20,525 bases of DNA from a virus. The position numbers were made by a program, and so were the translations under genes. The notes under the pieces are model-generated. The model searched no databases. It saw nothing but the letters and a program-made list of their open reading frames with translations, and was not told the origin of the DNA. Below, piece by piece: positions 15,815 to 20,525 of the stretch. The stretch covers positions 1 to 20,525 of IMG/VR virus record IMGVR_UViG_3300020474_000167. One strand, given 5' to 3'. Within the stretch, counting starts at the first letter, position 1. Each line of letters opens with the position of its first letter.

Positions 15815-18800
15815 TTAAATTTACTAGAAAAGGATTTAATTATTACGTTACTAATTTAGATTGGGATGATGGTAGTCCATTAGAATTTGTGGAAACACCA
15901 AATGAATTTGATAGATTAGAAACCTTTAATCACACTTATTCCAAACCTGGTTTTTATTCAATCAAAGGTTTAGTTTTTAAAAATGCTTATGAACTTATAG
16001 ATGTATTTCCAAAAACATATACAGCCTTACAATCTGCTCACGTAAGCAGTAGTGACATGACCACTCATTTTATGACTGTTCAACGAGGAAGAACACAAGG
16101 TGAAGCGGATGAGGGTTATGCGGTTCATCCATTGGGAACACCAGAGAATATATATCAATCTACAACTAATGGAGTTGCTAGCAGTGGATTTCAAGACCTC
16201 ACACAAGGCACAAGATATACTGTGTATAGTCAACAACCATTGGGACAAGCACTTAGTGGTATGGGTATTGATACTAGTAAATGGGCTTTTGAAAACTCAA
16301 GTGGTCCTGATGTTGGTTATCATGACGATAATTTTTATCCTGGTATTTCTATAGTTGCACCATATAGAAGTTTTTCTAATATAGTTTTGGTTGATAGAAT
16401 AGGCACTGTTCCAGAGGGTGATCAATACACTGAAAGAATAATTAATTCTGAAACTGATAATCCATACAAATTATTAATTGATCAAAGCTATAATTTTCCA
16501 GGTCCTAATTATTATGATTCATTTAAGGGATCGGTTGAGGTTCAAGTGCCTGGATATAATGAAAATGGTCTTTATAAGGTTCAAGCTTCAAGTCAACCAT
16601 ATGGTGGTGATCCTATTACTGGATCTTACTCACAAAAGACTAGAACTAAAGACGGTGGTTGTGTGATAAATCTTAATGCTTTTATGGATGTTAAGAAAAA
16701 TGATTATTTAAAATATGAAGCAAAAGTTTGGCTACCTAATTGGATTAGACAAGATGGTACATATGTAATATTAACACCAGTTGAAAAACCACCATCATTA
16801 TACACTTCAAATATACCAAGCACACCACCTGAAGGTTATCTTTATCCCAATGAAACTAATGCGGCTAAATTAGAACAACTTTATGATGCGACTAATTTTG
16901 TTTATTCAAGTGAACCAGAATATCGTACAATAAGTTCTTCGTTTGATAATGCAATATATGTGGATGAAGAAGGAAATGAAGTTTTCCCACCACATCCAGC
17001 TACTCAACTTCCACCTGGATTTCCAAGAGAACCACATACTGATATGGGTATATCTGGACCTGCTACTAGACCTGATACAGTTCGACACGATTTAGGTCTA
17101 TACACTACACAAGCTAATGTTAATGCTAGAGGTGTATTTTGGTTAAAAGAAGGAGATACATCTGCCTTAGGTGAAATTACAGATGCTACTGGACCAAATA
17201 ATAAAAGGGGAAACAAACCAAATCCATTTAGTGATAATACTCGTGACATAATACCAGCACTTGGTGGTGCTGGTGCGTGGAAAATTACTCAAAAAACTGG
17301 AAATAATTTTGATAATCCAAGATATGCTTGGGGAGTGAATTGGGATTGGGAAACTAACTCTATGACATATGGAAATGAAACAGATGATCCTAATGGTATG
17401 AAATATACCAGTGAACGTCCACTTCAACTTGGGGGATATGATGGTATGGGAGGAGTGGTAGATACCGAAGGTATTATTGGAGAACCTTTTGTTAGATATG
17501 CTGGTTTTAATTTAAAAGAGGGTACGTATTCATCAGATCAACAATGGATATGGGGTGGAGCTACTGAAAATAATCAAGCTCAATGGACTAGAAATCCCTT
17601 TTATGCAGCTGGAACACTTAATGAAAATGTAAATGAAGAGGGACAAGGCGCAGGACATTGGAGATGGAATGGTGCTGATTGGGAATTAAATCCAGATTTT
17701 GCTGAAGTTGGACCAAATGGTGAACAATTTAGACTTCCTACAAAAAATCCAACACAATATGTTTCAACCATCAGAGCACATCCAGCTACCTTAGATGCAG
17801 AAGGTGCTCCTATATTAACCCAACCAAATTATAGTGAAAGGCAACAAAAATCAGAAATACTTTTTGGAACTAATAGTTGGCAAACAATTAAAGGAGAGTT
17901 ATACGCCGCATCAGATACACCATTGGTAAGAATTATGCTTTTTATCAGACAAAGAGATTTTACTAAAGATTACAGACCAAATCCTGAAGATGCTATTTGG
18001 GATTGGAATTTAAATCCACCTGATCTTAATGAAACTGAAGGTTTACAAAATTATAATAGACAATTACCTTGGACATTTTACGTCAAAGATATAAAATTTA
18101 TGTATAAAAATACAAACGATGTGTTGTTTCCATTAGAATGGGAAAGGTTTAGATCAAACGTAGTTGTAAATCAATCGAGAAATTATAAATCACCTTTTTT
18201 AGATTTTAATAATGAAAGTTTTTTGATGATAGGTGGATTTTCAAAAAACTCATATCACTATAAAACATTATACAGTCTTTTAGGATTGGGTAAAGATAGT
18301 AGTGTGCTTACTCAAAAATATAATTTATATGATGTAATAAAAGCAAATGAATGTTTAGCAAAATATGATCATCATAATTATAATTTGACATTACTTAATC
18401 CATATAGTGATGAAATATTTGATGCAGATGGTGAATTAATACACTCTGGTTTTGTCGACAAAGAAAATAATGGTGTTTATGAAAATACATCTATTGAAGA
18501 TATAGATGTATCCACTGCTAGAGTTTTCAAAGGTGTTGTACCCATGTGGAAACAATTAGGTTTTCAAAATGATTCATTTGATATTCCTGATAATTTTGAT
18601 TATTGGAACAATATAATACCAAAAAATTATGGATTAGAAAATAGAGTTGGAATTACAAGAGAAACACTCCATCCTTTGTCTGGTTCAACAATACCGAGAA
18701 TGGAAAGAGAAACAATAGTTATAGATGAAGATGCAAGTCAAGATTGGCTTGATGGATATAGGTATCCAAATTTACCTAAGTTTGATAGATTCGGAAATCT

Positions 18801-19059
18801 AGTATCAGAAGTAGATATCACGAGTGTATATGGTTCAGATGCTTTAGATATAATTACGAACATTAATTATGCTGGTGGTGATTTAGTTTTAAATATGAAT
18901 CTAAATGCAGATGAGCAAATTGAGGATTTAACTGCAAGGCATAAAATTAATTTGATTAAAGATTTTTCTTTATCATTAGATGATAATAATAGAATAATTG
19001 AAGACATAGAAGACCAAACCGATCAAATAGAAACTGATCAAGATAAACAGGCATTTTAA
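15811..19059 (+). CDS. Modular virion protein with N-terminal PKD-like and split CBM-like domains
   Basis: A 1082-residue probable fibre or adhesin. Residues about 8-60 are PKD-like (NLDWDDGSPLEF.., FNHTYSKPGFYSIKGLVF), but the first strands of the fold are missing or minimal. A jelly-roll resembling carbohydrate-binding modules begins around 241-310 (GLYKVQASS.., NDYLKYEAKVWLP) and seems to finish at 681-775 (NSWQTIKGELYA.., FYVKDIKFMYK). Between them is a Trp/Gly/Pro-rich insert with tryptophan motifs at 569-592 and 615-624. Residues 805-950 (SFLMIGGFSKNSYHYKTLYSLLG.., VPMWKQLGF.., YWNNIIPKNY) match a pattern I recall from marine phage structural proteins. The C-terminus is acidic and helical. 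CAAGGA at 15797-15802 and an ATGA overlap indicate coupled translation with the upstream gene. Glycan binding is inferred from the modules. Confidence 0.75.
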   Translation: MIKFTRKGFNYYVTNLDWDDGSPLEFVETPNEFDRLETFNHTYSKPGFYSIKGLVFKNAYELIDVFPKTYTALQSAHVSSSDMTTHFMTVQRGRTQGEADEGYAVHPLGTPENIYQSTTNGVASSGFQDLTQGTRYTVYSQQPLGQALSGMGIDTSKWAFENSSGPDVGYHDDNFYPGISIVAPYRSFSNIVLVDRIGTVPEGDQYTERIINSETDNPYKLLIDQSYNFPGPNYYDSFKGSVEVQVPGYNENGLYKVQASSQPYGGDPITGSYSQKTRTKDGGCVINLNAFMDVKKNDYLKYEAKVWLPNWIRQDGTYVILTPVEKPPSLYTSNIPSTPPEGYLYPNETNAAKLEQLYDATNFVYSSEPEYRTISSSFDNAIYVDEEGNEVFPPHPATQLPPGFPREPHTDMGISGPATRPDTVRHDLGLYTTQANVNARGVFWLKEGDTSALGEITDATGPNNKRGNKPNPFSDNTRDIIPALGGAGAWKITQKTGNNFDNPRYAWGVNWDWETNSMTYGNETDDPNGMKYTSERPLQLGGYDGMGGVVDTEGIIGEPFVRYAGFNLKEGTYSSDQQWIWGGATENNQAQWTRNPFYAAGTLNENVNEEGQGAGHWRWNGADWELNPDFAEVGPNGEQFRLPTKNPTQYVSTIRAHPATLDAEGAPILTQPNYSERQQKSEILFGTNSWQTIKGELYAASDTPLVRIMLFIRQRDFTKDYRPNPEDAIWDWNLNPPDLNETEGLQNYNRQLPWTFYVKDIKFMYKNTNDVLFPLEWERFRSNVVVNQSRNYKSPFLDFNNESFLMIGGFSKNSYHYKTLYSLLGLGKDSSVLTQKYNLYDVIKANECLAKYDHHNYNLTLLNPYSDEIFDADGELIHSGFVDKENNGVYENTSIEDIDVSTARVFKGVVPMWKQLGFQNDSFDIPDNFDYWNNIIPKNYGLENRVGITRETLHPLSGSTIPRMERETIVIDEDASQDWLDGYRYPNLPKFDRFGNLVSEVDITSVYGSDALDIITNINYAGGDLVLNMNLNADEQIEDLTARHKINLIKDFSLSLDDNNRIIEDIEDQTDQIETDQDKQAF
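15832..15990 (+). other. PKD-like domain at the extreme N-terminus
   Basis: Residues about 8-60 of the 1082-residue protein: LDWDDGSPLEF corresponds to the 'WDFGDGS' strand of PKD domains and HTYSKPGFYSIKGLVF to the 'H.Y..pG.Y.v.l.v' strand. The opening strand before the WDDG motif is only a few residues long. Edges are approximate. Confidence 0.6.
17515..17586 (+). repeat. Tryptophan motif, copy 2
   Basis: Residues 569-592 of the 1082-residue protein: KEGT, then QQWIW (577-581) and NNQAQW (587-592). It aligns with KVGT..GQW.W..NG..DW in the neighbouring proteins. The final NG..DW part is degenerate. Confidence 0.5.
17653..17682 (+). repeat. Tryptophan motif, short degenerate copy 3
   Basis: Residues 615-624 of the 1082-residue protein: GHWRWNGADW, a shortened version of GQWxW..NGxxDW, 23 residues after copy 2. 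The upstream KxGT part is absent. Confidence 0.4.
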
Positions 19060-20525
19060 TGGAAATTGATATAAAAAGAGAACCCAAGATACCATCTATA
19101 ACAAGACCAGGTACTTTTTTTACTGATCGTTTAAATGAAGGTAAATTTGATGATTTAGTTGGTATTCCATCGGGTAGTGTTGAAACTGATTATTTTACAT
19201 TTGCACTAGGGACATGGGAACAGATAAACAGACAAGAGAGAAAATTAAAAATAGTTAATTTAACTGAAGTAGAATTTGTCTCTTTAACCATACCTGATGT
19301 AGAACCACCTGGTAAACCAGAATCTCCACCAGCTGGTTATATGGAAAACACAGATGAAAATGCTATTGCACTAGGAGATAACAAACCACCAAGTGACAGT
19401 AGAGATTTCATAGCAGTTGATACTGGTGAACAAGGTAAACCATATGAAAATTTTTTAGAACCACGGCATAGCGGTTTCATTGGTGCTCAATTTACTGAGA
19501 ATGGTTTAGAAAATTACAGAATACCTGAGAATTACAGTGCTAGAAAGTATGGAGATAGAGGATTATATTTTTATGTTGAACTCCACGGTGACAATGGATG
19601 GCAAGCATTTCCAGTAAATGGGTATGTACAGGATGAGTTAAGCGATCCAGGAAACGCTGAAATCGGTGAGGCAGTTAGACAAAACGAACCATCGATCTCC
19701 AACAATGATAGAATTGGGTATGTTGTTGGTGGATTTAATCAAAAAGGTATAGGTTTCAATAAAAAACTTAAAGAAAAACATTTTCATTTTCACGGCAAAA
19801 AAGATCAACCTAGTGGATTAAAAAATACAGAACCTTGGTTTCAATTAAATAATCCAAAGGGATATTGGAAAGTTAAAGATATTGACATAAATGAGGAAGA
19901 ATTGTCTACTGGACAAGCTTTTGTAGCAGGTGGTAAAAAGTTTTTTACATTTATAAGAAATATAGGTGGAAGTATAGTCAGTTACTTTAGCGGAGAGTCA
20001 AATTCTGGTGATTCTAGAGAATCGGAATACGCACAATATGGAGCGAGAGATAAATGGATTTACTACACTTGGGAACCGTGTCTACATGATTATAATGAAT
20101 TTAACAAAGTAGGAACACCAAGTGATGATGGACAATGGATATGGATTGAAACTGCTAATGGAGAATTTGATTGGTCAAGCACTCAACCATTGATAGCTGA
20201 TAAAACAGAATTATTAAAACCTGATAATATTTTTATTGGAGTTCCGATAGTATCTGATCTAGAACCAAATCTTTATGCTCAAGAAATGGATACAATATTT
20301 TACTCATCAAATCAAACTGTTCCTTTATATTATCCTCGTAGTGATGAAAAATATGCAAAAACAACACCACCTTGTAAGGTATTCTTTGGTGTTGATTTTT
20401 TACAAAGAGATTTGAGAAGAAGTAATATATTTAACGCTGAAACTAGTTTCAGTGACAATCAATTTAAGTTTTTTGTATTGGAATGGGGTGATGAAGAAGA
20501 ATTAATGGATGAAAACGATATATTA
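19059..20525 (+). CDS. Putative fibre/virion protein, N-terminal 489 residues (runs off the window)
   Basis: The ATG at 19059 overlaps the preceding TAA (TAATG). The frame is open to the last base, giving 489 residues of a longer protein. AGG at 19048-19050 is a weak ribosome binding site, so coupling is likely. The N-terminus (MEIDIKREPKIPS) is polar, with no signal peptide. Visible items: a Pro-rich stretch (about 80-92), YGDRGLYFYVELHGDNGWQAFPVNG (about 166-190), a KHFHFHG motif with H241, H243 and H245, and a tryptophan motif at 350-372. Near the window edge, FFVLEWGDEEEL resembles the PKD 'WGDG' strand seen at the start of the preceding protein. It seems to belong to the same modular family as its two upstream neighbours. 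An adhesion role is inferred from this. Confidence 0.72.
   Translation, partial: MEIDIKREPKIPSITRPGTFFTDRLNEGKFDDLVGIPSGSVETDYFTFALGTWEQINRQERKLKIVNLTEVEFVSLTIPDVEPPGKPESPPAGYMENTDENAIALGDNKPPSDSRDFIAVDTGEQGKPYENFLEPRHSGFIGAQFTENGLENYRIPENYSARKYGDRGLYFYVELHGDNGWQAFPVNGYVQDELSDPGNAEIGEAVRQNEPSISNNDRIGYVVGGFNQKGIGFNKKLKEKHFHFHGKKDQPSGLKNTEPWFQLNNPKGYWKVKDIDINEEELSTGQAFVAGGKKFFTFIRNIGGSIVSYFSGESNSGDSRESEYAQYGARDKWIYYTWEPCLHDYNEFNKVGTPSDDGQWIWIETANGEFDWSSTQPLIADKTELLKPDNIFIGVPIVSDLEPNLYAQEMDTIFYSSNQTVPLYYPRSDEKYAKTTPPCKVFFGVDFLQRDLRRSNIFNAETSFSDNQFKFFVLEWGDEEELMDENDIL
20106..20174 (+). repeat. Tryptophan motif, copy 4
   Basis: Residues 350-372 of the right-edge protein: KVGT, GQWIW (358-362) and NGEFDW (367-372). 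It is the closest match to copy 1 in the 1811-residue protein, with the same order and nearly the same spacing. Confidence 0.6.

Noticed and set aside
16027-17427. Several 60-86 codon open frames on both strands inside the 1082-residue gene
   Set aside because: They are out-of-frame readings of a well-supported long gene, with no domain match or ribosome binding site that stands out.
4703-20525. Assigning the downstream genes as T4 gp7, gp8, gp9, gp10, gp11 or gp12
   Set aside because: Position suggests wedge or fibre roles, but no sequence motif of those proteins is visible, so no gene names were given.

Overview
The window is one stretch of an AT-rich, tightly packed, single-strand gene cluster. 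Neighbouring genes overlap by 1 to 11 bases or are separated by 2 to 4 bases, and most have a clear GGAG-type ribosome binding site. Two proteins fix the identity: a gp25-type baseplate wedge protein and a gp6-type (baseplate J-like) wedge protein, side by side, preceded by a gp5-like central spike. This is the baseplate and fibre late-gene region of a contractile-tailed, T4-like bacteriophage. Low GC content and the large adhesin-like proteins suggest a marine phage (pelagiphage or cyanophage-like myovirus). The host cannot be read from this window.

Layout. Bases 1-177 hold the end of an unrecognised gene. Bases 177-1478 encode the spike. Bases 1480-2248 encode two small unrecognised proteins. 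Bases 2252-4703 encode the wedge pair gp25 and gp6. From 4703 to the right edge come six large proteins (532, 620, 735, 1811, 1082 and at least 489 residues) that do not resemble T4 gp7 to gp12 by eye. They are built from modules: a DNRLRE-type beta domain with a cupredoxin-like insertion, a four-cysteine HiPIP-like motif, a LamG/concanavalin-like domain, an InlB-B-repeat-like domain, a PKD-like domain, a split CBM-like jelly roll, and a recurring tryptophan motif. I read them as outer baseplate, fibre and receptor-binding parts. They probably assemble on the wedge and, with the spike, mediate adsorption and penetration.

The most unusual content is two motifs that in cellular proteins bind redox metals, encoded in adjacent virion genes: a complete type-1 copper ligand set (H272, C323, H326, M329) at 4703-6301 and a HiPIP-like CxxC-x9-C-x12-CxxW motif at 6303-8165. 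A short tryptophan motif recurs in the last three proteins. No tRNA, other RNA gene, CRISPR array, mobile element, terminator or convincing promoter was seen, and there is no gap long enough to hide one. All domain calls were made by eye without searches.
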